The position numbers and the translations under genes were made by a program. The notes beneath the pieces were generated by a model. The model was not told where the DNA came from and searched no databases. It saw nothing but the letters and a program-made list of their open reading frames with translations. A stretch of 64,000 nt of DNA. It comes from Capillibacterium thermochitinicola. GTDB lineage: Bacteria > Bacillota > UBA4882 > UBA10575. How positions within the stretch are numbered: the stretch's first letter is position 1; every line of letters begins with the position of its first letter. The stretch is from assembly GCF_013664685.1 (NCBI RefSeq), contig NZ_JAAKDE010000004.1, forward strand, positions 124,001-188,000, written 5' to 3'. Below, in pieces: positions 16,350-26,116 of this stretch.

Positions 16350-18133
16350 TGAACAAAATCGGCCTAAAACTAACCGCCTCTTATATCCTGGTCATCGTGG
16401 TCGCCACCCTCGTCCTAGGCCTCCTCTTTGCCGGAACCGCCCGCCGGTTTTTATTTGCCGAAAAACAACGGGAGTTGGTGCGGAAAGGTAAACAACTCGG
16501 GCAAACCGTAATCGGCTTTTTCACCGGAGAAATCTCCGCTGCCACCGGGGAAAAAATCCTGGAAGTCACCGGTCAGCATTTAGAGGCCAAAATTCTGGTC
16601 CTTGACCGACAGGGGCGCCGGTTGGCGATGACGCCCGGCCTCGGGCTACGGGGCGCCCTGCTTTCCCGCGTCGATTTTGCCCGGGTGATCAAAGGAGAAA
16701 CCGTTGTCCGGCGTGGCTATAACCCAATTTTAGGGGTAAATGCGATCTTTGTGGGGACCCCGGTCCAGACCAAGGGTGGCCAAATCGTCGGCGCGGTTTT
16801 TTTAATTGCGCCCTTAACCGCGATGAGCGGGTTAATCAGCGGCCTATGGCGCCTGGGCGCTTTCGCCGCCCTGATCGGCTTCGCCTTCGCCCTCCTGCTC
16901 GCCCTCTACCTTTCCCGCACCATCTCCGCCCCGATTTTGCGCTTGCAAGCCGCGGCCGCCGCCATGGCCAAAGGCAACTTTAACGTCCGCGTCCCGTTCG
17001 GCTCCGATGAAATCGGCGCCTTGGCCGCGGCGTTCAACCGCATGGCCGATGAGTTGGGAAAAAGCATGGCCGCGCTCAACCGGGAAAAACACAAAGTCGA
17101 ACGGATCCTGGCCGATTTGGCGGAAGGCGTCTTGGCCGTCGAACCCAACGGGACACTTATGTTTATCAACAATAAAGCCCGGGAACTTTTTGGCGAGCCG
17201 GCTGCCCTCTCCTTTGAAGCCTTTCCGGCGATCCAGGACTTAATCGGGAAAGTAGTGGAAACGCACCGCCCGGAGCGGACCGAATTGAACCTCCGGGAAG
17301 ATACGGCAATTTTAGCCCACACCTCGCCCCTCCTCGACGGCGAACAACTCTGGGGGATTATTGTGGTTTTCCAAGATATTACGGCTTTACGCCAAGTGGA
17401 AAAGCTGCGAAAACAACTGAACGCCGACCTCGCCCACGAACTGCGGGCCCCGCTAACCATTATCCAGGGGCAAACCGAGGCGCTTTTAGATGGGGTAATC
17501 GAAGAAGAAGCGGAAAAACAGAAAGCTTTACGGGATATTCTCGGGGAGACCGTCCGCCTTAGTGAGATGGTCCGGGCTTTGCTGGAGATCGCTCATCTCG
17601 ACCGCGGTCCCCAAGCCCTCAATAAGCGTGTCTTTTGCCTCAAAACTTTGGTTGTTTCCTTGGCCGAAAAGTATCAGGCCATTGCCAAGAAGAAAAAAAT
17701 AACCCTCACGACCATTCTCCCGGCCGGAGATAATTTCCTCCTGGTCGAGGCCGATGAAGCCCGGATTGGGCAGGTTATTAGAAACTTCTTGGATAATGCC
17801 CTCCGCTACACCCCGCCCGGTGAAGAAGTACTGATTCGCCTCCAGGCGCAGGATGACACCGTCCAGGTTGAAGTAACCGACCGTGGGCCCGGCATTCCCG
17901 AAGCCGAGCAACCGTTGATTTGGGAACGGTTTTACAAAGTAAATAAAGCCCGGACTGCCGGGGAGGGCGGGGTCGGACTGGGTCTGGCCATCGCCAAGGA
18001 CATTATCCAGGCGACGGGCGGGGAAATCTGGGTTAAGAGTACGGAGGGAAAGGGCGCGACCTTCGGTTTTTCGTTACCGCGCCTCTCCTCCCCACCCCCT
18101 CCGGATCACTGTCCTTCCCCCAACTCCGGATAG
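16346..18133 (+). CDS. Membrane sensor histidine kinase (HAMP-PAS-HisKA-HATPase)
   Basis: 595 residues: TM1 (about 9-31), an extracytoplasmic sensor domain, TM2 (about 170-193), HAMP, a PAS-like domain (about 255-365), HisKA with the phosphoacceptor in DLAHELRAPLT, and HATPase with N box NFLDNALRYTPPG, G1 DRGPGIPEA and G2 GVGLGLAIAKD. The architecture matches PhoR/WalK-like kinases. Its gene partner is the preceding response regulator, and the Spy-like protein upstream is a likely target or modulator. The end overlaps the convergent SRAP gene by 28 bases. Confidence 0.93.
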   Translation: MMNKIGLKLTASYILVIVVATLVLGLLFAGTARRFLFAEKQRELVRKGKQLGQTVIGFFTGEISAATGEKILEVTGQHLEAKILVLDRQGRRLAMTPGLGLRGALLSRVDFARVIKGETVVRRGYNPILGVNAIFVGTPVQTKGGQIVGAVFLIAPLTAMSGLISGLWRLGAFAALIGFAFALLLALYLSRTISAPILRLQAAAAAMAKGNFNVRVPFGSDEIGALAAAFNRMADELGKSMAALNREKHKVERILADLAEGVLAVEPNGTLMFINNKARELFGEPAALSFEAFPAIQDLIGKVVETHRPERTELNLREDTAILAHTSPLLDGEQLWGIIVVFQDITALRQVEKLRKQLNADLAHELRAPLTIIQGQTEALLDGVIEEEAEKQKALRDILGETVRLSEMVRALLEIAHLDRGPQALNKRVFCLKTLVVSLAEKYQAIAKKKKITLTTILPAGDNFLLVEADEARIGQVIRNFLDNALRYTPPGEEVLIRLQAQDDTVQVEVTDRGPGIPEAEQPLIWERFYKVNKARTAGEGGVGLGLAIAKDIIQATGGEIWVKSTEGKGATFGFSLPRLSSPPPPDHCPSPNSG

Positions 18134-18846
18134 ACAACAGGCGCTTGGACCTCCGGGCAATTACGGTTGGCCGTCCGGGCCGTGATCAACCGGCCAATGG
18201 TGTACGCCTCCATCTGCGCGGCCGGGAAAGGTTGCAGAAAGGACAGGAGCTCGGCCGTGCTCAGCCCGGCGGACAGCCAAGCCCGCTCTTGCTCCCGTGG
18301 CAGGATCACCGGCATCCGTTTTTTCGTATTATGGATCCTGGCCAAAAGCGGGTTGGCCTCCGTCGTTAGAATGCTGTAAGTCCGGAAAAGCTCACCGGTG
18401 GTTGGGTCGGCCCACTCCTCCCAGATCCCGGCGAAAGAAAAGACCGTGCGGTCCTTGAGGAAAATGTAGTAGGGATATTTTTTGCCCTGGAAAAGACGCC
18501 ACTCGTAAAAACCGTCGGCCGGCACCAGGCAGCGGCGCCGCTGCACAGCCTGGCGGAAAGAGGGTTTTTCCAACACCGTCTCCGCCCGGGCGTTCAGGGT
18601 CTTCCCCCGGATCTGGGCCGCCTGCGCCGGCGCTTTGACCCAGAACGGGATCAACCCCCAGGTTAAAAACTGGAGCCGGTCAGGCGCTTCGTTGGTGATG
18701 ACCGGCATCTTCGGAAACTCAAAACCGGAGACATAATACTTGGGCGTCCACGGTCCTGCTTCGACCTCCCAGTCAAACCCCTCTGTTAACTGGTACCGGT
18801 TTTCCAGGGTTTGGGCCGTAACGCTTAACGCATAGTAAAAACACAT
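18106..18846 (-). CDS. SOS response-associated peptidase (SRAP, YedK/HMCES)
   Basis: 246 residues beginning MC: cysteine 2 is the catalytic and crosslinking residue of SRAP proteins. Other family marks are NARAETVLEKPSFR, the CLVPADGFYEW segment and the conserved histidine region RMPVIL. SRAP proteins shield abasic sites in single-stranded DNA by forming a thiazolidine crosslink. Full length for the family. No LexA box is seen immediately upstream. Confidence 0.92.
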   Translation of the reverse strand: MCFYYALSVTAQTLENRYQLTEGFDWEVEAGPWTPKYYVSGFEFPKMPVITNEAPDRLQFLTWGLIPFWVKAPAQAAQIRGKTLNARAETVLEKPSFRQAVQRRRCLVPADGFYEWRLFQGKKYPYYIFLKDRTVFSFAGIWEEWADPTTGELFRTYSILTTEANPLLARIHNTKKRMPVILPREQERAWLSAGLSTAELLSFLQPFPAAQMEAYTIGRLITARTANRNCPEVQAPVVYPELGEGQ

Positions 18847-18975
18847 GCTCTACACTCTCACCTAATATTAGAAAAGGCTTCTCCCCCTTGGTCGTCCTAT
18901 AATTTTAGCAGGACAGACCAGTAAAATCAAGCAACCATCGAAAACCAACCTAACGGCCATAACGAACAGGCATTA

Positions 18976-20670
18976 CTATAAGATAAACCGGTCGGTGGCC
19001 AAGGATAATTCATTGGCAAGTTCGTCCAATTGTTGGGCTGATTCTTTAATAACGATCGTCGTCGAATACTGTTGTTCGAAGGTGGCGGATACCTCCTCCA
19101 TCGCCGTCAGGTTGTTCTGGCTGATCTGGTGGACCTGTTCGATCTTGGTAATGACTTTCTCATTATCATTCCCGACTTGAGAAGCTGCCTCTGTAATCTG
19201 GGAAATATTACGGGCAATCATCTCAACTTTACCCATCAATTCCTTGAAGAGCGCAATGCTCCTCGCGAGTTGGTTTCGTCCTTTTTCGATCTCCGTGTTG
19301 CTTTCATCAACCGCATGAGCAACTTGCTGGTTTTTCCGGAGAATCAACTGAATAACTTCATTAATGTGTTCGACCGCCTCGCGGGATCTCCTCGCCAAAA
19401 CGCCAATATTAGTGGCGACGACCGCGAAACTCCGACCATGTTCACCGGCGCGTGCCGCTTCAATGGAAGCGTTTAGCGATAAAAGGGTTGATTTTTCCGC
19501 AATATCACGAATAATATCCACCAAAATTTGAATCTGTTCTGAATCTTCAACCAAGCCACTGACCACTTCTTTAATTTGTCGAACTGAGAAGATAAAGTTA
19601 TCAATCGCCTGGATCATCTCTTCAGTGGCCTCTCTCCCATGCTGTGCATCAGCGGAGGCCTCCTGGCAGATCTTGTTGATCTCCTGGGTAGCCCTGATCA
19701 CCATGTTTGTTCTTGATGTTGCCTGCTGGATAGTATCAATCGCCAAATTAACACTATGGCACTGGGATTCTGCTCCAGCCGCCAATTCGTCGATCAGTTT
19801 GTTTAACTCCCCTAATGAAGTTGTTGTTTCTTCCACTACTCTAAAGAGATTATGGGTGGAGGCATTAATTTTTTTGGCATCTTGGGCAGTGCGGGTTACC
19901 ATCGAACGGAGTTCCTCAACAGCATGGTTAAACGCGGAGGCGACGACCCCGACCTCATCACGGGAGGATAAGTCGACTCTTGTATTTAGATCGCCTTTGG
20001 CCAACAGTTGGGTTGAATCGCGAAGCTTGTATAAGGGCCGGATGATGGAGCGCGATACCAGGAAGCCGATCAGCAGACCTAAAGCTACACCAATAATCGT
20101 AATAATCAGTTGTAAAGTTCTGGTTGAAGAATAGATTTGCCGGCCGGTGCGAAAACTGTCGACCCCGACGATTCTTTGCGCTTTTCCCAACTCATAACAG
20201 AAACTATACAGTTTTCGCGATTCCTCTTTAAAACGGTAATATAAAGGCAAAAGATCATTTTTTCCACTTCTTAGCCCGTTACTAAAATCCTGCGCCACCG
20301 CTTCATATTCCGCCCATCTTTGCTGTAAACTTTCCCTGGTTTCATCGGGAAGATTATATAAGAAGTTTCCAAGTAAACCGACACATTCAGTCAAATTCCT
20401 GTTAAAAGCGGTAACTGAGCCGGAAGTGTTTAATTCTAATGCTTCGTAAGCACTGTATTCAGTACGGTATACGGTCAACAAGAAATCAAAGAGCGGGAAA
20501 AGGACTGAAGTATTGCTATTGAAAATATTGGCCGCCGCCTGATTCATTTCTTCAATTCCTGAATTACCGACCAAACCTACCGCAACAATCATTGCACTTA
20601 AGATAACAAGGATGATTAGAATCTTCGAAAAAACTCCGCCAAAATAAGGCCTTAATCCAGCCATCTTCAT
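18976..20670 (-). CDS. Methyl-accepting chemotaxis protein
   Basis: 564 residues: TM1 (about 13-35), an extracytoplasmic helical (4HB-like) sensor, TM2 (about 187-208, followed by SRSIIRPL), HAMP with LAKGDLNTRV, and a coiled-coil signalling domain with hairpin tip LNASIEAARAGEHGRSFAVVA. GGGAGGGG lies 7 bases before the ATG. It is downstream of and co-oriented with xylFGH, with a gap of about 190 bases, so a role in taxis toward the imported sugar is possible but unproven. It may work with other Che proteins not in this window. Confidence 0.93.
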   Translation of the reverse strand: MKMAGLRPYFGGVFSKILIILVILSAMIVAVGLVGNSGIEEMNQAAANIFNSNTSVLFPLFDFLLTVYRTEYSAYEALELNTSGSVTAFNRNLTECVGLLGNFLYNLPDETRESLQQRWAEYEAVAQDFSNGLRSGKNDLLPLYYRFKEESRKLYSFCYELGKAQRIVGVDSFRTGRQIYSSTRTLQLIITIIGVALGLLIGFLVSRSIIRPLYKLRDSTQLLAKGDLNTRVDLSSRDEVGVVASAFNHAVEELRSMVTRTAQDAKKINASTHNLFRVVEETTTSLGELNKLIDELAAGAESQCHSVNLAIDTIQQATSRTNMVIRATQEINKICQEASADAQHGREATEEMIQAIDNFIFSVRQIKEVVSGLVEDSEQIQILVDIIRDIAEKSTLLSLNASIEAARAGEHGRSFAVVATNIGVLARRSREAVEHINEVIQLILRKNQQVAHAVDESNTEIEKGRNQLARSIALFKELMGKVEMIARNISQITEAASQVGNDNEKVITKIEQVHQISQNNLTAMEEVSATFEQQYSTTIVIKESAQQLDELANELSLATDRFIL

Positions 20671-20861
20671 TGTAATTCCCCTCCCAAGATTAAAGTAGGG
20701 AGCTTCCGGACTGGAAATGAATGCCCTTTCTTAATCTACGAAAACCGGTGCGAATCTTACCGGACGATGAGAGGGAAAACAAAACTGACACCTTTATTAA
20801 TTGCTATGTTATTTAAATTGGCGTTCAGATTCTCTAATTTATTCTACAATCTACTTCAATT

Positions 20862-22046
20862 TTATCTATTTTTTTTCGTCTTAATATCCAACCAGACCGC
20901 TAAAAGAAGGATAGCACCCTTGATGATCATCTGCCAGTAGGCTTCGGTATTCATCATGCTCATTCCGTTATCGATACTTGCCATCACAAGAGCACCTAAC
21001 ACAGCACCGGGAATACTCCCAATCCCGCCCAAAAAGCTCGTTCCACCAATAACACAAGAGGCAATGGCATCCAGTTCGGCCCCGTCCCCGGCCGTAATTG
21101 TTCCCGCGTTTAGACGGGCGGTGGTCAGAACGCCGGCGATCGAAGCAAGGAAACCTGCTAAAATGAAGACCACCAGCGTCCGGCGGCGGACATTAATCCC
21201 CGACAAACGAGCCGCTTCAATATTACCGCCCATGGCATAGACCTGGCGACCAAATTTTGTGTTGTTGGTAATGAAAGAAAAGATTACCGCCAGCACCAAA
21301 ACGATGATCACCGGATAAGGGATCCCTTCGTATTGGTATAAGACATAAGTGGCCAGGATAATTAAACCGCAGTACAGAATGATGGTCAGGATCTCCAAAT
21401 AGAGGGGCAAAACCTTAAAGCCGTACTTCAGCTTTGAACGGCGAGACCAGATGCGGGCAAAGACCAAGCCAATGATGATGATGGAAGTTAAGATGATCCC
21501 GGGGACAAGACTTAGGTAGCCACTGCTTAAAATCTTAAAACTAGGATCAAGAGGGGCTACGGTTTGGCCTTTCGTGATCCCCAATAAAACCCCACGGTAA
21601 GCCAGAAGACCGGCCAAAGTCACAATAAAGGCCGGAACATTATGATAGGCCACCCAATAACCATGAAAGGCACCGATTAAGACACCAAAGCCCAAAGCAA
21701 CCAAAATGGCCACCGGGGTCGAAACATTATGCCACACCTGTAAAATGCTGGCGATCCCTCCGGTCAACCCCAAAACCGATCCAACCGACAGCTCAATATG
21801 GGTGGTAACAATAACCATCACCATACCGATGGCCAAGATGGCGGTAATTGACACTTGACGGGCCAAGTTAGAAAGATTACGCGGGGTGAGGAACCGTCCC
21901 TCAGTCAGAACAGTAAAAAGCAGCCAGATAACGACTAAAGCAATAATCATCGTGTAGGCACGCAGATCGAATCTGGCGTTCAGTCGCGCGAACAAACTTT
22001 TTCTGGTCACACTGGTGGTTGGTGTCGATTCTCGAACAACGTTCAT
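20862..22046 (-). CDS. xylH: D-xylose-type ABC transporter permease
   Basis: A 394-residue polytopic permease of the XylH/MglC/RbsC family. It has the GGIASILQVW and VIGGTSFLGGIGS segments and the late MSMMNTEAYWQ region. The start is placed at ATG 22046 because GGAGG stands 8 bases upstream; longer frames run back into xylG. Only one base separates the xylG stop from this start, indicating translational coupling. It forms the membrane channel of the xylFGH importer. Confidence 0.92.
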   Translation of the reverse strand: MNVVRESTPTTSVTRKSLFARLNARFDLRAYTMIIALVVIWLLFTVLTEGRFLTPRNLSNLARQVSITAILAIGMVMVIVTTHIELSVGSVLGLTGGIASILQVWHNVSTPVAILVALGFGVLIGAFHGYWVAYHNVPAFIVTLAGLLAYRGVLLGITKGQTVAPLDPSFKILSSGYLSLVPGIILTSIIIIGLVFARIWSRRSKLKYGFKVLPLYLEILTIILYCGLIILATYVLYQYEGIPYPVIIVLVLAVIFSFITNNTKFGRQVYAMGGNIEAARLSGINVRRRTLVVFILAGFLASIAGVLTTARLNAGTITAGDGAELDAIASCVIGGTSFLGGIGSIPGAVLGALVMASIDNGMSMMNTEAYWQMIIKGAILLLAVWLDIKTKKNR

Positions 22047-22047
22047 T

Positions 22048-23565
22048 TTAGTTCCCTCCTGTTGCTGCCAACATGATCTTTTCTTGGCTTGCTTCGTCAT
22101 GTCTAAATTCGCCATTGATTTTCCCTTCATAGAGGACAAGTATTCTGTCACTCATCCCGAGAATCTCCGGTAGTTCAGAGGAGATCATAATGATCGCAAC
22201 CCCTTGTTTTTTCAGTTCATTCATGATATTGTAAATCTCATATTTTGCCCCGACATCAATGCCTCTGGTGGGCTCATCCATGATTAGAATCAAGGGCTTG
22301 GTTAAAAGCCATTTGCCCACCACCACTTTTTGTTGGTTGCCGCCGCTCAGATTATTCACTTTTGTTTCCAGCGAGGGGGTTTTGATACTTAAAGTTTTCA
22401 CCATCGTTTGCGAATCGTAAACTTCGGCGTTCGAGTTAATAACCCCGGATTTACAGTATTTCCTTAAATTGGCGAGGGTCAGATTCTTTTTAACGTCATG
22501 GATTAGGACTAAGCCATAACGTTTACGGTCTTCGGTAACCATCGCCAAACCGTTATTGATCGCATCCTGGGGGCTTTTAATCTCGACCTGCCGGCCGTTG
22601 ATATAAACCTCGCCATAGCTTTCGCCCGGAAAGCCACCGAAGATACTGCTCATCAGTTCGGTACGGCCGGCGCCCATCAAACCGGCAATTCCTAAAATTT
22701 CACCACGCCGGACATAAAAGCTGGCATTGTCAACGATCTTCCTCCGGGGATTATCAGGATCAAAAACATTGTAGTTCTTTACCTCGAGGATTATTTCCCC
22801 GGTCTCATGATCAACACGGGGGAAACGGTTTGATAGTTCCCGACCAACCATCTTCGCAATAACTTCATTTTCAGAGGTTTCCGCAATCGGCTTGGTGTCA
22901 ACCGTCTCTCCGTCGCGAAGAACCGTAACCGTATCAGCAATTTCGAAAATCTCATTAATTTTGTGGGAGATATAAATACAGGTCACCCCATCCTGTTTTA
23001 ACTTGCGCAAAATGTCCATCAGGGTTTCCACTTCATTTTCCGTCAGCGCTGCACTAGGCTCATCCAGGATTAAGATCCGCGCTTTTTTGGAAAGCGCTTT
23101 TGCGATCTCCACCATCTGCTGATGCCCAACACCCAGGTTGACAACTTTTGTGCGCGGATTGATATCCAACTTCACCGCTGACATCCACTTTTGAGCTTCG
23201 TAAAACAACTGATCCCAATTGATGATCCCGAGTCTATTTGGTTCATTACCTAGGTAAATATTCTCGCCCACGGTCAACTGCTTTACCAGCGTTAGCTCTT
23301 GATTAATAATGGCGATACCGGCAGCTTCGGAGGATGCAATGTTATGAAATCTCTGTTCTTCCCCATCAATGATGATCTCTCCGCTATAAGTTCCATAGGG
23401 GTAAACCCCACTTAGGATTTTCATCAGTGTCGATTTTCCGGCACCGTTCTCGCCGCAGAGCGCATGGATTTCACCGGCGCGGACTTTAAAATTAACGTTG
23501 TTTAGCGCTCTGACCCCTGGAAATTCCTTCGTAATATTCCGCATTTCCAGGATATAACCGGCCAT
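22048..23565 (-). CDS. xylG: D-xylose-type ABC transporter, duplicated ATPase
   Basis: 505 residues with two ABC halves as in XylG/MglA/RbsA. Half 1 has GENGAGKST, LGVGHQQM and ILDEPSAAL. Half 2 has the degenerate Walker A GLMGAGRTE, LSGGNQQKVV and IMDEPTRGIDVGAK. The start at 23565 is chosen because GGAGGAGG lies immediately upstream. It powers sugar import with xylF and xylH. A 13-pair hairpin sits between xylF and this gene. Confidence 0.93.
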   Translation of the reverse strand: MAGYILEMRNITKEFPGVRALNNVNFKVRAGEIHALCGENGAGKSTLMKILSGVYPYGTYSGEIIIDGEEQRFHNIASSEAAGIAIINQELTLVKQLTVGENIYLGNEPNRLGIINWDQLFYEAQKWMSAVKLDINPRTKVVNLGVGHQQMVEIAKALSKKARILILDEPSAALTENEVETLMDILRKLKQDGVTCIYISHKINEIFEIADTVTVLRDGETVDTKPIAETSENEVIAKMVGRELSNRFPRVDHETGEIILEVKNYNVFDPDNPRRKIVDNASFYVRRGEILGIAGLMGAGRTELMSSIFGGFPGESYGEVYINGRQVEIKSPQDAINNGLAMVTEDRKRYGLVLIHDVKKNLTLANLRKYCKSGVINSNAEVYDSQTMVKTLSIKTPSLETKVNNLSGGNQQKVVVGKWLLTKPLILIMDEPTRGIDVGAKYEIYNIMNELKKQGVAIIMISSELPEILGMSDRILVLYEGKINGEFRHDEASQEKIMLAATGGN

Positions 23566-23655
23566 ACGACCTCCTCCTCTCGGCGTTCCAGACAATGATT
23601 GTTGGGTCCGAAAATTGCAGTTATCCTTGTTATAATGGAGCTAAATCGAATGCTA

Positions 23656-23683
23656 GGGAGAGAGAGGAAATCCTCTCTCTCCC
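23656..23683 (-). repeat. Perfect 13-pair hairpin between xylF and xylG
   Basis: GGGAGAGAGAGGA (23656-23668) is exactly complementary to 23671-23683. No T-run follows on the reverse strand, so it is less a terminator than a possible mRNA-stabilising element protecting the xylF message, as is common after binding-protein genes. Confidence 0.6.
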
Positions 23684-23719
23684 GCCTTCCACCACAGGAT
23701 AGACGTACCCTGCCTATCC

Positions 23720-24760
23720 TTATTTCTCCTTGGGCCACTGGTCCTTCGGAACGTTACGATACACTTGTTCGATGGTGTAGAAACCATCCTTGATAATCAC
23801 ATCATACATGTTCTCTTTGTAGACAGGGATCGGATCCAGCGCGATATAGGGCACATCAACTTTACCGTTGTTCACGGTCAGATTGGCTTCCACTTTTTCA
23901 CCCTTGGCCAGCTTAACAGCGGCTTGGGCCGCAGCGGTCGCAATCGCTTTAATCGGTTTGTAGACGGTCACCGTTTGGGTCCCCTCAACAATCCGTTGGC
24001 AAGCAGCCAGGTCGGCATCCTGTCCGGAGACCGGAACTTTCCCGGCGAGTTTTTGGTCGGCTAAAGCTTGGATGACGCCGCCGGCAGTACCGTCATTGGC
24101 CGCCACCACCGCATCAACTTTGTTATTCAGCATGGTGAGGGCGTTTTCCATGTTCGCTTGGGCAATGGCCGGATCCCAGTTGGGGGTGAACTGATCATAA
24201 ACGATCTTGATCTTCCCTTGGTCAATGTAGGGTTGAAGCGCCTTCATTGCCCCATTCTTAACCAGGTAAGCGTTGTTGTCGGTCGGTGAACCGCCGATGT
24301 AAACAAAGTTACCCTCAGAAACCTTGGAAAGAACACCCATGGCCTGTAAATAACCGACCCGCTCATTATCGAAGGAGATATAGAGGTCAAGGTCACAGTT
24401 TTTGATTAAACGGTCATAGGCAATAACGGGAACCTTTGATTTATGCGCAGACTCAACAATCGCCGCCGCCGCTTCACCATCATGGCAAACAATGACGAGG
24501 ACGTCAATCCCTTGCGAAAGCAGGTTCTCGCACTGGGAGATCTGTAACGCATCGTCGTTGTTCGCGGCTTGGACTAGAACCTCAGCGCCTAATCTTTCCG
24601 CTTCCGCTCTAAAGAAGTCTCTGTCTTTCCCCCACCTTTCTTCCTGCAAAGTGGCGAGCGAAAACCCAATCCTGATTTTCTTCGGCGCCGCCATCGTCAA
24701 CGAAGAGGCGACCAAAACAAACAATAAGCTGAGAATCAATAAATTCCGCAAGTTTTTCAC
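23720..24760 (-). CDS. xylF: D-xylose-binding protein
   Basis: A 346-residue exported binding protein of the XylF/ChvE type: signal peptide 1-24, then KIRIGFSLATLQEERW, AYDRLIKNCDLDLYISFD, PTDNNAYLVKNGA and VSGQDADLAACQRI, all characteristic of xylose-binding proteins. No lipobox cysteine is present, so anchoring may differ from monoderm lipoproteins. A GTG start follows GGAGG by 7 bases. It delivers substrate to XylGH and has a paralogue (XylFII-like) next upstream. Confidence 0.92.
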   Translation of the reverse strand: MKNLRNLLILSLLFVLVASSLTMAAPKKIRIGFSLATLQEERWGKDRDFFRAEAERLGAEVLVQAANNDDALQISQCENLLSQGIDVLVIVCHDGEAAAAIVESAHKSKVPVIAYDRLIKNCDLDLYISFDNERVGYLQAMGVLSKVSEGNFVYIGGSPTDNNAYLVKNGAMKALQPYIDQGKIKIVYDQFTPNWDPAIAQANMENALTMLNNKVDAVVAANDGTAGGVIQALADQKLAGKVPVSGQDADLAACQRIVEGTQTVTVYKPIKAIATAAAQAAVKLAKGEKVEANLTVNNGKVDVPYIALDPIPVYKENMYDVIIKDGFYTIEQVYRNVPKDQWPKEK

Positions 24761-24795
24761 CGCAATTCCTCCTTATAAATTTTTTTGGAAAGAAT

Positions 24796-24822
24796 CGATG
24801 AGTCTCGCCATGAGACTCATCG
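24796..24822. promoter_or_regulatory. Perfect 11-bp inverted repeat upstream of xylF
   Basis: CGATGAGTCTC and GAGACTCATCG flank GCCAT. It lies 36 bases before the xylF GTG in the gap after the XylFII-like gene. Neither strand has a terminator-type T-run. It could be an RNA hairpin in the leader or a DNA site for a dimeric regulator. Confidence 0.45.
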
Positions 24823-24951
24823 TCTTCCTAAATATAAATTAACATCAAGTAACAGATTTGTATCTGGAATCACTTGCGGAATTGAATAACTATATTGTCA
24901 TTAAATTCCATTGTCGTTGGCCAACAGAATCACAATAGCATTTTTTTGCAG

Positions 24952-26022
24952 TCAGAATTGTTTAGCGGTATACGGTATGTTCCGGTAGATATCTTCAGGG
25001 CGGTGAAAATCATCTTCAATGACGATGCTGATGTTAGACCGGTCAATCGCGATTGGCGTTATTATTTCGGCCGGGACAAAATGCTTTCCGTTGAAAACAG
25101 CCGGGCTATTGGTGGCGATCGCTTTATTCTCCGCCAAAAGCATCGCCAGTTCAGCGGCGCGATAAGCCAGTTGGCGAATGGGCTTATAAACGGTCATCAG
25201 TTGGGTGCCCTCGATAATCCGCTGGCAGGCGGAGAGGTCGGCATCATGACCGGTGACGGGGATTTTCCCCGCCAACCGCCATTCGGATAAGGCCTCAATC
25301 ACCCCGCTGGCCAGGCCGTCGTTGGCCGCAAGCACCGCGTCAAAATCCACCCCATCCAAAAGGAGCCGGGAGATGGTGGTATAAGCCTTTTCCGGCAGCC
25401 AATTCTCGGCCCATATTTCGGAGACAATTTCAATCTGGTGCTTTTCCACCAAGGGCGTCAGGATATTTCTGTAACCCTGATTAATCAGATAAGGATTGTG
25501 ATCGGTCGGTGGCCCGTTGATTATAACATAACGTCCGGAAGGAACTTCCTGCGTCAGACGTTTCGCCATCAACTCGCCAACCTTAACACTATCGAATGAG
25601 ATATATAAGTCTAAATCGGCGTTTCGAATCAAACGGTCATAAGAAACAACTTTTATACCAGCTCTTTTGGCAATTTCGACCGCTTCCGCCAAGCGGTCCA
25701 GATCTTGTGGAACAATGATCAAAACGTCCACCTTATTGTTGATAAAGTATTCCACCTGTCTAACCTGTAAAATCCAATCGTTATTGGCCGATAAGGAAAT
25801 AAACTCTCCCCCGCACTCCACAATTTTTTCTTCCATATAATCCCGATCCCTTTTCCACCTTTCTTCTTGCAGAGTAGCCAGGCTTAAACCAATCTTCACC
25901 CGCCCCGGTTTATTGTTATGTTCGATCGACGGTAAGCTCCACCGGTAAGTGACCATCCTGATGATAATTAGCAACAACAACGCCAATAGAAACAGGGTGT
26001 TTTTTAATTTTCTCCGTTCCAT
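24952..26022 (-). CDS. Membrane-anchored xylose-binding sensor, XylFII-like
   Basis: 356 residues. The N-terminus (KNTLFLLALLLLIIIRMV) is an uncleaved-looking membrane helix rather than a signal peptide with a cleavage site. The rest is a xylose-binding-protein fold with IGLSLATLQEERW, SYDRLIRNADLDLYISFD and VTGHDADLSACQRI. It closely parallels the adjacent XylF. In Clostridium beijerinckii a comparable anchored XylFII binds D-xylose and activates the kinase LytS, which signals to YesN to induce xylFGH; gene order here matches. The ATG at 26022 has AGGTGA 9 bases upstream. Confidence 0.82.
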   Translation of the reverse strand: MERRKLKNTLFLLALLLLIIIRMVTYRWSLPSIEHNNKPGRVKIGLSLATLQEERWKRDRDYMEEKIVECGGEFISLSANNDWILQVRQVEYFINNKVDVLIIVPQDLDRLAEAVEIAKRAGIKVVSYDRLIRNADLDLYISFDSVKVGELMAKRLTQEVPSGRYVIINGPPTDHNPYLINQGYRNILTPLVEKHQIEIVSEIWAENWLPEKAYTTISRLLLDGVDFDAVLAANDGLASGVIEALSEWRLAGKIPVTGHDADLSACQRIIEGTQLMTVYKPIRQLAYRAAELAMLLAENKAIATNSPAVFNGKHFVPAEIITPIAIDRSNISIVIEDDFHRPEDIYRNIPYTAKQF

Positions 26023-26116
26023 AATAAACAATCACCTCTTTAGTAACGGTCTCCAGAGGTCTTTATCTTAAAGCAAACAGAGATAGCAATTCACCACCGT
26101 TTTCACCCAGTTCTCC

